From NCBI RefSeq assembly GCF_036881715.1, contig NZ_JBAKBF010000004.1, positions 62,001 to 126,000 of the forward strand: a stretch of 64,000 nucleotides of DNA, written 5' to 3'. The position numbers were made by a program, and so were the translations under genes. Under the pieces are notes generated by a model. It did not search any database. It saw only the letters and a program-made list of their open reading frames with translations, and was not told where the DNA came from. Below are positions 27,701 to 35,407 of this stretch, one piece after another (the first letter of the stretch is position 1; each line of letters starts with the position of its first letter). The DNA is from Pannonibacter anstelovis (lineage in GTDB: Bacteria > Pseudomonadota > Alphaproteobacteria > Rhizobiales > Stappiaceae).

Positions 27701-27997
27701 GCCCACGTCCTGATTGTTGTTGTTGAGGATCAGGCCCGGCGTGCCGACGTTGAAGCTATCGTATTTGTTATGCGACAGGCCCGCGTCATTGGGCGTGACG
27801 ATGTTGACCATCGGCACCCCATTTGGGGCAGCGCCTGCCTCCTGTGCCCGCAAGGCAATGGGCTGGATGACAATCAGCGCACTCAGCGTGCTGGCCAGCA
27901 GCCTGCGGCCGAGACCCGGGAGGGCTGAGACGGTCTTCGTGCCCAGACCCGTTACGGTCCGGCGGAAACGGCTTGCGCGGTGGGCCATCTTTGTCAT
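21779..27997 (-). CDS. TpsA/CdiA-like filamentous haemagglutinin with C-terminal nuclease toxin
   Basis: A 2072-residue exoprotein. An extended signal region (about 1-51) leads to a TPS haemagglutination domain with the NPNG motif (ANPNGVTCNGCCFLN near residue 155). A long beta-helix of GG-rich repeats follows, then a DUF637-type region near residues 1630-1700, and a pretoxin motif AENN at 1845 in place of the usual VENN. The C-terminal tip (about 1950-2072) carries Asp2014 (RRYDAV) and Glu2028-x-Lys2030 (GIEYKSG), a PD-(D/E)XK-like nuclease pattern. Toxin-coding DNA is near 50% GC by eye against over 60% upstream. It is exported by the adjacent TpsB and delivered on contact, by analogy with CdiA. 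Confidence 0.88.
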   Translation of the reverse strand: MTKMAHRASRFRRTVTGLGTKTVSALPGLGRRLLASTLSALIVIQPIALRAQEAGAAPNGVPMVNIVTPNDAGLSHNKYDSFNVGTPGLILNNNNQDVGLSQLGGVVPGNPNLATSGPASVILNEVTGTNRSLLEGMVEVHGAQADVIIANPNGVTCNGCCFLNTPRTTLTTGLPEIGADGRLTGFRVEGGDVLIGEKGANLGGVSVFDIVSRRISVEGPVLAGGELNLTAGRNAYDYASGLVTPLGSDGEEPGIAIDSSLLGGMYAGKIKVISTDRGAGVRMSGQMAANAGAMSLSADGKLTLGKARATQTVTARSTRDVVEVTNTLFSDEAIALDGLKGVALRDGALVAATGDVSLKGSAVTLGEGALAASGTAADGTQGTTGTLSVEADTVDARAGQLAGAGRLSVTANELLINRASDDGAITLRSRGDMILSAERIAALNANVTAAGDLTLRSDAALALENGRYASGGTLLAQAASLTSTASLAALGGATLASMGGALNQNGEVSTNGGVSLTSAADMAVNGRTGSSGALTLTAAGTITTGSGAVIAADGKVTVSAASIRNEGVIGGQSTGAGNGLEVTSLGALENSGTLSSTSGALIKAGGPLSSSGIMAATGALTLDASGATLTSTGTINGGTVTVDAGSLLSRGSLVAYAGALNVTSAGALELGTETLAQGPVTLATDGATLFGGRLVSAGVLTLEGISGELAGTVTAASGASVNGGAGVSFKAASLVNEGALGSSGGALSLALSGNLDNTGLLYGGTDLAILLDGTLTNVNADILAERNLTIAGRSAARAAAIDNRSATIEAVSGNMALAAGTITNRRDGLVVTTETSSTTSTSGNTTTTVETTREKATANGPAGQVLAGGTLTVSAGTLTNSYSQIASGGDMTLAAATVVNEGRDLIETVVTTAVTQHSERYCDTRILGICIDYDTRYWTTTDTDTASSTYDQVFGTIVAGGDLDAAVTGFLTNSAVREAAGQIGLASGGRALDPALVDASTAARDFAEAGSLDISIDGLIGREATFEQAQSPDTPFLIETRSEFIDLSKYLSSDYFLSRVGDYDPNGIERRFGDAYAEFRLIREQIFNLTGTLDLGLGLDPMALMRQLYDNALAVQGDLQLTPGVALTKEQAAALTRDIVWLEKRSVNGQDVLVPRLYLAALRSSTQVASAQIRAGGDTTLVAGGVANSGLIATAGDLRIDTDFSTVNEGGSLFAGADIIIDAGSLFANRSGTVSGGTVVINADMVANDTLKQRDTYFNGYADRIQQVGRIEARNDLLINASGSILSEGGRFAAGEDLVLTAGDAVEISALQLERSRDDTIKGGYDRASSLTHTLAELSAGGAMLVDAGGNLTLAGAELEARRTVTLDAGGNLAIISVQDQFSRDLKLDIDSGGIFGTETNIRRQASGTGTRRTTLLAGEDIAIISRDGNIALGAARLQSGGETRIEAGKGQVALLTTTDQSYRHDSKREEDLLWWNSRDQGQLSETIAHVEIEAGGGVKIDAGNGIIVEYHKTGSFEASIEQLAAQPGLSWVGELRNDPALAGKVDWQAVETRFEQWDYKEQGLTEAGAALVMLVATALTAGSGGLTASLSSSLATSLGVAGNVALEAALQAGVQALINKTAVALVNNRGNLGGALEELGSSATLRSLVTSMVTAGLTAHLMDVSGIGANLDPQAPLADRIVQDLQRGLIRASVTAGVEAAVNGQPLGDALISALRQQAALVLGETLAEEIGAAVHEGGMDRLPQLIAHAAVGCLTGSVATGDCKGGAAGAVAGELTADAISAMIEDDLREAFAKGTLSEAEAEHMVLEWRESGVNVARLAGGLAAALAGGDVDTGADAGGNAAENNAFWIPVIAVIVIALEVTDKVLVAKDAVDISMAVYACNGGDAASCSQAEEMAKQAALDAGIELSIGSIVPGSKAGADLIRWVRKNADADTLRTIDRAADNFADGVPIKQYPDGSFRTPDGKFASQGGLPAPGTRSAQEYTQHLRDNGFDVVGEELTVKAAVGNRRYDAVVRTKDGELWGIEYKSGGATKTPQQDFNDMYINRFGADGVGQLAGERVVGNITIYLP

Positions 27998-28048
27998 CCG
28001 TTCAAATGTTCAGCCACGGCCCCCGCAGGGCCATGGGAGATCCAGTCC

Positions 28049-29812
28049 TCAGAAGGAAATCGCCACCCGCCCCTGGAAAAGGCCCGAGGAGGGTTTCTGG
28101 GCTGCCGGCAAATCCGGCTCGATCAGCAAATCGCTGTAGGAAATATCGAAACTGAGCCGGCCGCTGCGGTTGCGCAGGCCAACGGCACCACCCAGCATGC
28201 TGCCGGAAACGCCATTGCCCCGCCCTGCGGTCAGGGTGCGGCCGAAGTCGGCCGCCACATAGGGTTCAACCCGTCCGAGAGCCTTGGCGAGCTGCGCATT
28301 TTCAGGGGCAGGCAGAACCAAGGACACTTCAGTGCGCCAGGTGTAGCCCCGGTCGCCGTAAAGCACGCTGTCACGCACACCGCGGACCGTGTAATAGCCG
28401 CCGGAGGCAATTTGCTCGGACCCGAACAGACGGTCGTTCGACCATTGCCCGGTCACGTTCGAGCTGACCAGCAGGTTCGCATCCCCCACCGGAAACGCGC
28501 GAAAATAGCCGAGTGAGGCAGTGAATTTATTGAACTGGGCGCGCGGTGTGCCCGGCGCTGCCCATTTGTCACGGACGGCACCCAGCGCATCAAGGCCCCG
28601 GTGGTAGGCAACGGACGCACTGGCCTGTCCGCCCAGAAGCTGGCGCGAATGGCCCAGCTCGAAGGTGCCGATGGCCAGCACGCGGCTGGACACGTCGATG
28701 CGGTTGCCGAGAATGAAATTTTCGGTTTCCTTCCAGGTCAGGCGGCTTGTGGCCCAGGTCTTGGACGTCTGGTCCCGGTGCAGCACCCGCGAAACATACG
28801 GCGACAGGGAGCGCGATCCGCCGGACGTGTCGATCTGCGAGAACTGCCCCTCGATGTTGGAGCGGTAATTGTTCCAGCTGCCATTGAGGCCAGCCGTCCA
28901 ATAGCCGAAGGGCACGGAGACGGCGCCGTTCAGCGTGTTGCTGTCCGGGCGCTTGGGCGAGATGAACAGCGGGTGCCTGTCCATGGAGCGTTGGTAGCCG
29001 AAGCTCCACTGGTCGTTGATGCCGAACACATTGTCGAGGCCGAGGTCCACCCGGCTCTGATAGATGCCGGTGGCCTCTGAGCCCAGATTGTCCGCCCCAT
29101 AGCTCAGCGCCCAGAACTTCCCACGCTCGATGGCGACCGCCAGCACGCTGTCGCCCAGCTCGGCGCCCGGTTCCAGCGTGATCGTGGCCGTGCTGGAATT
29201 CACCCGGTTGATCTGGTCCAGCCCCTGCTCCACATCGCGCAGGTTCAGCGGCTTTCCGGCCATGCCGGGAAAGGCGGTGACGAGACGGCCGGTGCCAACA
29301 TGCTCGCCCTTGAGCACCACGTCCTCAAGCTGGCCTTCCACAATCTCGACCCGGAGGTCGCCGGCTGAAAGATCCTGCTCCGGCAGATAGGCGCGCGAGG
29401 CAATGTAGCCGCGCGTGAGATAAAGCTGCGTCAGGTCTTCCAGCACGCCGTTCAGCCCGGCAAGGCCAAGACAGCGGCCCTGCCATTTGCCCGCCGCCGC
29501 ATTGATGCGGGCCTGCGGCACCAGGGTGGCGCCGGTCACGCTGATGGTCTTCACATCCACACAGGTGCCGCCCGGTGGAGGACCGGCGTCACGCGGAGTA
29601 TCGAGAACTGCGCCCGACGGCGCGCGGCGCTGGTTTTCAAGGCTTTCAGCCTCGAAAAGCCGCTGCTGTTCGGAGAAGCGGCGCTGGATTTCCTCGGCCT
29701 GACGCGCGGCCTGATCTGCTGCAGTCTGCGCAAGGGCAGCACCAGTCAGGCCGAGACCGGCAACGGAAGCCAGCAGCAGCGGACGCAGGAGGTTTCGGGT
29801 GAAAGCTGTCAT
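28049..29812 (-). CDS. TpsB outer-membrane transporter (ShlB/FhaC/HecB family)
   Basis: The 587-residue protein has a signal peptide, a periplasmic POTRA region (about 75-230, including VEIVEGQLEDVVLKGEH) and a C-terminal 16-strand beta-barrel that secretes the TpsA partner. A VRGVRDSVLYGDRGYTWRTE segment near residue 475 matches the conserved VRGF-type loop 6 that lines the pore. The final residues (FQGRVAISF) give the aromatic barrel end. It lies 51 bp upstream of the tpsA gene and overlaps the IalB-like gene by 4 bp, so all are one operon. Confidence 0.92.
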   Translation of the reverse strand: MTAFTRNLLRPLLLASVAGLGLTGAALAQTAADQAARQAEEIQRRFSEQQRLFEAESLENQRRAPSGAVLDTPRDAGPPPGGTCVDVKTISVTGATLVPQARINAAAGKWQGRCLGLAGLNGVLEDLTQLYLTRGYIASRAYLPEQDLSAGDLRVEIVEGQLEDVVLKGEHVGTGRLVTAFPGMAGKPLNLRDVEQGLDQINRVNSSTATITLEPGAELGDSVLAVAIERGKFWALSYGADNLGSEATGIYQSRVDLGLDNVFGINDQWSFGYQRSMDRHPLFISPKRPDSNTLNGAVSVPFGYWTAGLNGSWNNYRSNIEGQFSQIDTSGGSRSLSPYVSRVLHRDQTSKTWATSRLTWKETENFILGNRIDVSSRVLAIGTFELGHSRQLLGGQASASVAYHRGLDALGAVRDKWAAPGTPRAQFNKFTASLGYFRAFPVGDANLLVSSNVTGQWSNDRLFGSEQIASGGYYTVRGVRDSVLYGDRGYTWRTEVSLVLPAPENAQLAKALGRVEPYVAADFGRTLTAGRGNGVSGSMLGGAVGLRNRSGRLSFDISYSDLLIEPDLPAAQKPSSGLFQGRVAISF

Positions 29813-30498
29813 CCGCCCTCTCCAGCCTTGCCGTCCGGCACCTTGCCCGAAGCGAGAGCCTCGAAACCCTTGGTAAAGCCGGCAAGCGAGAAGGACACCT
29901 TGACCGTCCGGCCATTCAGCAGGCGGAAATAGGCCGTACCGTCAGCTGCCTTCTGCAACTGGCTGATCCAGCCCTTGTCCAGCGGCACCACGGCGAAGCA
30001 GCCCAGATGATTGCAGTTGCGGTAGCGGAATAGTGCCGGCTTGCCCTGCCCGGCCTGCAGGCCGAAATCAGAGGGCAGATCCACATCCAGCGGCGTCAGC
30101 ACCACAAGAGCCCAGTCAGCCTTGCCGGATTTGTCGGCCGCCCTGGAAACAGCGAGGGTCAACAGCTCCACGGGCTGGCCTTCGTGCTCTACCATCAATG
30201 GCTGCACCAATTCGCAAGCGCTGCCGTTCCCGGCCTTGACGCATTTCAGCAGCCAATCACCGAATTGCTCGGATGCAAGCGGGGCCGCGTCAGCCCCTTC
30301 CTGGGCGCGAGATTCGAAATACCCGCCAGAAGCATGAAGAAAAAAGGCAGTAAAAAAAACCAGCGGAACATATTTCAGAAGCCCTGAAAATGGGAACGGC
30401 TGGAATACGCGTGAATATCCGGAATTCCGGCATCGTGAAACACTGAAGTCAGGATCTGCAACCCGCCTTCCACTATTGGTATAAACAATGCCCGCCAA
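29809..30498 (-). CDS. Invasion-associated locus B (IalB) family protein
   Basis: A 229-residue protein with a long N-terminus, a hydrophobic signal (YVPLVFFTAFFLHASGG) and the IalB domain from about residue 75. The domain starts SEQFGDWLLKC and contains CNHLGCFAVVPLD, the usual paired-Cys signature. The start is TTG, with GGAG seven bases upstream. IalB proteins are exported and in Bartonella promote erythrocyte invasion, but their biochemical job is unclear. It overlaps tpsB by 4 bp, which ties it to toxin export. A second IalB protein is encoded at 59729. Confidence 0.85.
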   Translation of the reverse strand: MAGIVYTNSGRRVADPDFSVSRCRNSGYSRVFQPFPFSGLLKYVPLVFFTAFFLHASGGYFESRAQEGADAAPLASEQFGDWLLKCVKAGNGSACELVQPLMVEHEGQPVELLTLAVSRAADKSGKADWALVVLTPLDVDLPSDFGLQAGQGKPALFRYRNCNHLGCFAVVPLDKGWISQLQKAADGTAYFRLLNGRTVKVSFSLAGFTKGFEALASGKVPDGKAGEGG

Positions 30499-30542
30499 AT
30501 CGCCGCTCCATACAACCTGACATATCAGGACTTATACGAAGC

Positions 30543-30573
30543 ACACTTGGGTCTAAGTGTGACCTTGGTCACA
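30543..30573 (-). promoter_or_regulatory. CRP/FNR-type operator pair upstream of the CDI operon
   Basis: TGTGACC-TT-GGTCACA (30558-30573) fits the CRP consensus TGTGA-N6-TCACA exactly. It overlaps a second dyad, ACACTT-GGGTCT-AAGTGT (30543-30560). On the minus strand a TATAAG box at 30536-30531 would put a transcript start near 30524 and the first dyad about 41 bp upstream, the classic activator position. The promoter placement is inference. Confidence 0.6.
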
Positions 30574-30775
30574 TTCTTTTCGCTACAAATTACAATGGCA
30601 AAAATGTTTAAACTTCAGCAGCATATGCAGCCATAGCGGCGTTCACCTAACTCTTTGCAATGCCTAGAGATGACAAATTGCAGCAAAAATGTGGCAAAAA
30701 GTCAGCACCAGGCGCTTGCACGGGCTGCTCCTCTCCAGTGGAAGCACCGCAACTCCAGCCTGCCCCACAGCCGGT

Positions 30776-31843
30776 TCAGGGCTTCCAGCCGCCATAAAGC
30801 GGATGGTCTGCGGAGAGCGGCAGCTTGACGAAGCCTTCGCCACGCGCAGAAGCATAAAGCGCCGTCATCAGCTCCACCGAATGGCGCGCCTCGGCCAGGC
30901 TGGGCAGGTAAAGATCCGGCTGACCGCCAAGCCTTGCGTGAATGTCGATGAGCTGGCCGGCATAGCGCAGCGGTGGTTCGGCGGCGGCAGCCACAACGGC
31001 ATCGATTTCGCCCTGAAGGGCCGGGTCCGTGGCCTCGAACGTCCAGGGACCGGCGCCGATCTGATAGGGATGCGTACCGGATGTCGCGGTCACATGCTCG
31101 AAACAGGCGCGGAAGCGGGACGAATTTCCCGCCGCCCCCACCGTCACCGAGGATGTCGCAAGAGCGCCACTTGCAAGCCGCAGGATGATGGCGGCGCAGT
31201 CTTCCGTCTCGACCGGGTTCACCCGCGTATCAAGGAAGGCCGCCACCTCCTGCACATCACCCATCAGGAAGGTGGCAAGGTTGTGGGCATGGCAGGCGTG
31301 GCTGACGATGACACCGCCCATTTCGCCCGCCCAGGTGCCGCGCCAAACTGGCGCGTAATAGACCGCCCCGCGCTGCCAGTGGGTCTCGATGGACAGCGTA
31401 TAGGCCTTGCCCAGCAACCCGGCCTGCTTCAGCGCATGGACGCCCCGGAACCCGGCGCCATAGCGGTACTGGAACACCGGAAACACCTGACGGCCAGATT
31501 CTTTTGCGGCAGCGATGATCTCGTCCACCTCGCGCAGGGAACCAGCCAGCGGCTTTTCGCAGATGGCATGTTTGCCCGCAGCCAGCACCTTGAGTGTCAC
31601 CGCATGATGCAGGCGCGGCGGGAGACAGATATCGGCAATCTCCACCTCCGGATCAGCCAGCACTTCGGCCATGTCCGTCACTGCCTTGCAGCCCGGCACG
31701 GCACTGGCTGCCTCTTCTGCCCGTGCCCTGTCCAGATCGCAGACGTAAAGCAGGCGGTAGTGATCCGGCAGAGCGGCGATGGCCAGCGCATGCGCCTTGC
31801 CGATGCCTGCTCCCAGAACGGCAATACCTATGGAACGGCTCAT
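30776..31843 (-). CDS. Gfo/Idh/MocA family oxidoreductase (1)
   Basis: A 355-residue NAD(P)-dependent sugar oxidoreductase, last gene of the rhamnogalacturonan operon. The Rossmann motif GAGIGKAHA follows IAVLG at the N-terminus and the conserved EKP (CEKPLAGSL) lies near residue 97, whose Lys is catalytic. The start at 31843 begins MSRSIGIAVLGAG, four bases after the previous stop codon; the longer frame from 31918 overlaps that gene. It probably oxidises or epimerises a product of oligosaccharide breakdown. Exact substrate unknown. Confidence 0.85.
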   Translation of the reverse strand: MSRSIGIAVLGAGIGKAHALAIAALPDHYRLLYVCDLDRARAEEAASAVPGCKAVTDMAEVLADPEVEIADICLPPRLHHAVTLKVLAAGKHAICEKPLAGSLREVDEIIAAAKESGRQVFPVFQYRYGAGFRGVHALKQAGLLGKAYTLSIETHWQRGAVYYAPVWRGTWAGEMGGVIVSHACHAHNLATFLMGDVQEVAAFLDTRVNPVETEDCAAIILRLASGALATSSVTVGAAGNSSRFRACFEHVTATSGTHPYQIGAGPWTFEATDPALQGEIDAVVAAAAEPPLRYAGQLIDIHARLGGQPDLYLPSLAEARHSVELMTALYASARGEGFVKLPLSADHPLYGGWKP

Positions 31844-31847
31844 CCCG

Positions 31848-32873
31848 CTATTCCCCCTGCCCTGCCGCTTCCGCCATCTGCTGTGCGGACAGGGCCAGTT
31901 CCGTTGCCAGAAAGGCATGCGCCTGCGGCATCGCGCTTTCGCCCCGCGCCAGGATGTCCGCGCAAAGCGCCGCGAAATAGGGTTTCCCGGCCCCTTCGGC
32001 GTTGAGATATTGCGTGCCGCTGCGGTCTGACAGGAACACGTGATCCTTGCCCGGCCGGCCCGCGATATCGATGTATTTGCGCAGCTCGATAAAGCCTTCG
32101 GTGCCCAGAATGGTCATGCGTCCATCACCCCAGACCGGCAGGCCATCCGGCGTCAGCCAGTCCACCCGCGCATAGCCGCGCCCGCCGTTGCCTTCCAGCA
32201 GCACTTCGCCGAAGTCCTGAAAACCGGGCCGCTCCGCATTGGCCACATTGCCCGCGTGGGCGCTGACCACCCTTGCGGTGGTGGAGCCGGTGAAGAACAG
32301 GAACTGGTCGAACTGATGCGCGCAGATGTCCGTGAGGATGCCGCCGGAGCGCTCCCGGGCCCAGAACCAGTCCGGGCGCGTTGGCGCATTCAGCCGGTGG
32401 GGCCCAAGGCCAACGGTCTGCACCACCTTGCCGATCCGCCCTTCGGCGATCAATTGCCCGGCCAGCGTGGCGCTCTCTACCTGCAGCCGCTCGGAAAAGC
32501 AGACGGACCAGATACGCCCGGTTTCCGCCTGAACTGCGCGGATCTGCGCAAGCTGCTCCAGCGAGGTGCACCCCGGCTTGTCCACCATCACATCCTTGCC
32601 GTGGCGCATGGCTGCGATGGCGATCCGCGCCCGGTCCGCATTCACCGCCGCGCTCAGAATGATATCAAGGCTGCCATCCTCCAGAACGGCAGCCTCCTCG
32701 CGCTGCGGCACGTCAGGAAACAAGCTGCGGAAGGCGGCGCGCTCTGCGTCGCCTGTATCCACTCCCGTGCTCCAGGCCACGATCTGCGCACCCGCAGCGC
32801 GCATGGATGCGGCCATGCCAAGAATATGGCCATGGTCAACGCCGATGACGCCAACCCGGATCGCCCGTTCCAT
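31848..32873 (-). CDS. Gfo/Idh/MocA family oxidoreductase (2)
   Basis: This 341-residue enzyme has an N-terminal NAD(P)-binding region (VGVIGVDHGHILGMAA) and the usual C-terminal alpha/beta domain. The EKP position reads VDKPGC here near residue 99, so the Lys is kept but the Glu is replaced. GILTDICAHQFDQFLFFTGS near 180 is the family's substrate-site helix. GGGAGG precedes the ATG. It lies between two other members of the same family in one operon, suggesting sequential redox steps on a sugar. Confidence 0.85.
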   Translation of the reverse strand: MERAIRVGVIGVDHGHILGMAASMRAAGAQIVAWSTGVDTGDAERAAFRSLFPDVPQREEAAVLEDGSLDIILSAAVNADRARIAIAAMRHGKDVMVDKPGCTSLEQLAQIRAVQAETGRIWSVCFSERLQVESATLAGQLIAEGRIGKVVQTVGLGPHRLNAPTRPDWFWARERSGGILTDICAHQFDQFLFFTGSTTARVVSAHAGNVANAERPGFQDFGEVLLEGNGGRGYARVDWLTPDGLPVWGDGRMTILGTEGFIELRKYIDIAGRPGKDHVFLSDRSGTQYLNAEGAGKPYFAALCADILARGESAMPQAHAFLATELALSAQQMAEAAGQGE

Positions 32874-32900
32874 GACGGCCTCCCTGTTTCTCTTGCGGTC

Positions 32901-34214
32901 TCAAAGCTTGATGCCGCGGGCCCGCAGCATGGTGGGAATGTTCACGGCGGAGCCGGTCTCGATGGACATGTTTGCGGCAATGCCGGTCAGGATCGACCAG
33001 CCGCCCGCCACATGATCCGAAGCACGGCCAAAGCGGTCGGGCTCCATGCCTGCGGGGTCGAAGATATAGCCCAGCATCACCGGATCAGCACCGCCATGGT
33101 GGCCTTCGCCGTGCGGCACGTCGAGCATGCGCGGGTGCTCGCCAGCCAGATGCAGCTCGGTCGTCACCGCATCCCCGCCCGCATGGGCACGCTCGCCGCC
33201 AAACACGCCATGCACCTCCACATGCCGGTGGGTGATGTCGCCCTTCGTGCCCTGGAACTTGATCTCCAGCCCCTCCCAGGGGGAATAGGCGGTCAGGGTG
33301 TAATTAGCTGTCACGCCGGAGGCATAGCGGATGTGGGCCTGCATCGTGTCCTCGATGCCGATATCCGCATCAAAGACGCAGCGGTCGCGGAAGTAGCCGT
33401 CCTCGTCCTCCGCCTCCCGGTAGAGGCTGCGCAGGTTCTCGTCTCCGTCCATGTTCAGCTCGAAGTCGCAGGAAGAGGCAACAGCGCAGTCCGCACAGCG
33501 GGCACCGCGCCCGCCCAGGCCCAGCTCCACCGCCATCTCCGGCCGGTAAAAGGCCCGGCGGCCAGAGGCGAACACATCTACCGGCACGGAGCCGAGCCAC
33601 CAGTTCAGCAGGTCGAAATGATGGGTGGACTTGTGCACCAGCAGCCCGCCTGAGTTTTCCTTCTGCCGGTGCCAGCGGCGGAAATAGTCAGCCCCGTGCA
33701 CCCGGTCGAGATGCCAGCGGAAATCGACCGCCGTCACCGTGCCGATGGCGCCCGACATGATCAGCTCCTTGATCTGCGTGCGGGCCGGGGAATAGCGGTA
33801 GTTGAAGGTGACCATCACCTTGCGGCCTGTGCGCGCCTGCGCGTCGAGGATCATCTTCAGCCGCGTCAGATCGATGGTCAGCGGCTTCTCACAAATCACA
33901 TCGCAGCCAGCCTCGAAGGCGCGGATGATGTAGTCGCTGTGCAGGAAATCCGGCGTTGCCACGACCACCGTGTCAGGCTTCTGCTCTGTGATCAGCCGGT
34001 CGAAATCCCCCGCCAGATAGGTCGCAACGCCGTTGGTGCCGGGCTGTGAGGCCGCTTCCGCCGCCAGCCGCAGCCGGTGGCCGTTGCTGTCGCACAGGGC
34101 AACGATCTCATGCTTGTCCGAGTAATCCTCGACAACGGAATCGCGGAACATCTTGTGCCGTGATCCGCATCCAACGATGGCTATCTTCACTGGTTCTGGC
34201 TCTCGTTCTACCAA
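32901..34214 (-). CDS. Gfo/Idh/MocA family oxidoreductase (3) with Cys cluster
   Basis: A longer member (437 residues). IVGCGSRHKMF binds the cofactor, CEKPLTID near residue 100 holds the catalytic Lys, and GGLLVHKSTHHFDLLNWW near 190 lines the active site. Unlike its two neighbours it has a cysteine group near residues 245-290 (ARCADCAVASSC and RDRCVFD) that could bind zinc or iron-sulfur. The listed start is TTG at 34214; GTG at 34190 is possible. It follows the ABC ATPase gene across a 78-bp gap holding repeat copy A and a long hairpin. Confidence 0.83.
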   Translation of the reverse strand: MVEREPEPVKIAIVGCGSRHKMFRDSVVEDYSDKHEIVALCDSNGHRLRLAAEAASQPGTNGVATYLAGDFDRLITEQKPDTVVVATPDFLHSDYIIRAFEAGCDVICEKPLTIDLTRLKMILDAQARTGRKVMVTFNYRYSPARTQIKELIMSGAIGTVTAVDFRWHLDRVHGADYFRRWHRQKENSGGLLVHKSTHHFDLLNWWLGSVPVDVFASGRRAFYRPEMAVELGLGGRGARCADCAVASSCDFELNMDGDENLRSLYREAEDEDGYFRDRCVFDADIGIEDTMQAHIRYASGVTANYTLTAYSPWEGLEIKFQGTKGDITHRHVEVHGVFGGERAHAGGDAVTTELHLAGEHPRMLDVPHGEGHHGGADPVMLGYIFDPAGMEPDRFGRASDHVAGGWSILTGIAANMSIETGSAVNIPTMLRARGIKL

Positions 34215-34221
34215 GACTTCC

Positions 34222-34274
34222 GATGCTGACGCATCACGCCTTGAAATTGCTCATGCGCCGCAAGGGCTTGACCG
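34222..34274 (+). repeat. Dispersed intergenic repeat, copy A
   Basis: This copy starts GATGCTGACGCATCACGCCT and ends GCAAGGGCTTGACC. It matches copies at 57530 and 60451 (consensus core ACGCAACACGCCTTG, then about 20 variable bases, then a GGCTTGACC end). It lies between the ABC ATPase and an oxidoreductase gene. Nature unknown. Confidence 0.65.
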
Positions 34275-34306
34275 GCACTCAATGAGCGAGGCTCATTGAG
34301 TGCCGG
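34272..34306. repeat. 16-bp perfect hairpin over the ABC ATPase stop codon
   Basis: CCGGCACTCAATGAGC, a GAG loop and GCTCATTGAGTGCCGG form a perfect stem that includes the stop codon at 34293-34295. No T-run follows on the minus strand. It likely protects the upstream transporter mRNA or attenuates the downstream oxidoreductase genes. Confidence 0.75.
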
Positions 34307-35381
34307 CATTGGCAGCCCCGGTGCGCTGGCCCGAGGCATCGAAATAATGAAGGTCTGACGGATCGAAGCCGACCGGCACCGTATCTCCGGCGCGGAAGAG
34401 GCGGCGGCTGGAATCGCTGACCAGCAGCACCTGGCCATCCGCCAGTGCCACATGCAGCAGCGTCTCGCTGCCAAGATATTCGACAAGGCGGATGCTGCCC
34501 TGCCCCTGCACTCTGCCTTCGCCGATGCGCATGGCCTCCGGGCGGATACCAAGCGTCAGCTTGGTGTCGCTGGTCGCCAGCTGCGGGATGGTGAAGCGGC
34601 CAAAGCCCTCGATATCTGCAGAAGACGCACCATCAACGGCCGCATGGCTCGCCGTCATCAGGTTGATCTTGGGCGAACCGATGAACCCCGCGACGAAAAG
34701 ATTGCGGGGCTTCGTGTAAAGCTCCTGCGGCGTGCCCACCTGCTCGATCTTGCCGCCGCGCAGGACAACGATCCGGCTGGCCATCGTCATGGCTTCCACC
34801 TGATCGTGGGTCACGTAGATCATTGTGGTGCCGAGACGGTTGTAGAGTGCGGCAAGCTCCGCGCGCATCTGCACGCGCAGCTCAGCGTCGAGGTTCGACA
34901 GCGGCTCATCGAAGAGGAAGAGCTTTGGCTCACGCACGATGGCGCGCCCGATGGCCACACGCTGCTTCTGACCGCCGGAAAGCTGGCGCGGCTTGCGGTC
35001 CATCAGCGCCTCGATCTGCAGGATGCGCGCCGCCTCCGCCACGCGCCGGGTGACTTCGGCTTTCGGCACATTGAAGTTCTGAAGGCCGAAGGCGAGGTTC
35101 TTGGCCACGCTCATATGCGGATAGAGCGCGTAGCTCTGGAACACCATCGAAAGCTCGCGCTTTGAGGCGGGCAGATCATTGACGATGGTGCTGCCGATGG
35201 AAATCGTGCCCTCGGTGATATCCTCAAGCCCGGCGATCATGCGCAGCAATGTGGATTTGCCGCAGCCCGAGGGGCCAACGAGAACCAGAAATTCCCCATC
35301 CACCACGTCGAGGTTCAGGTCCTTGATGATGCTGAGCTTGCCGTAGCTCTTGCCGACATTGCGAAGTGTCAATCCAGCCAT
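34293..35381 (-). CDS. Carbohydrate ABC transporter ATP-binding protein (UgpC/MalK type)
   Basis: The 362-residue ATPase energises the sugar importer encoded just upstream. Walker A is GPSGCGKST, the signature LSGGQKQRVAIGRA and Walker B LFLFDEPLSNLD, all in the first 170 residues. The C-terminal third is the TOBE/regulatory domain of MalK-type proteins (IRPEAMRIGEG). The start at 35381 (MAGLTLRNVG) follows AAGGA; the longer frame to 35621 runs into the permease gene. This is the third component of a two-permease CUT1 importer. Confidence 0.93.
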   Translation of the reverse strand: MAGLTLRNVGKSYGKLSIIKDLNLDVVDGEFLVLVGPSGCGKSTLLRMIAGLEDITEGTISIGSTIVNDLPASKRELSMVFQSYALYPHMSVAKNLAFGLQNFNVPKAEVTRRVAEAARILQIEALMDRKPRQLSGGQKQRVAIGRAIVREPKLFLFDEPLSNLDAELRVQMRAELAALYNRLGTTMIYVTHDQVEAMTMASRIVVLRGGKIEQVGTPQELYTKPRNLFVAGFIGSPKINLMTASHAAVDGASSADIEGFGRFTIPQLATSDTKLTLGIRPEAMRIGEGRVQGQGSIRLVEYLGSETLLHVALADGQVLLVSDSSRRLFRAGDTVPVGFDPSDLHYFDASGQRTGAANAGTQ

Positions 35382-35407
35382 AGTTCTTTTTCCTTGGATC
35401 TCTGATT

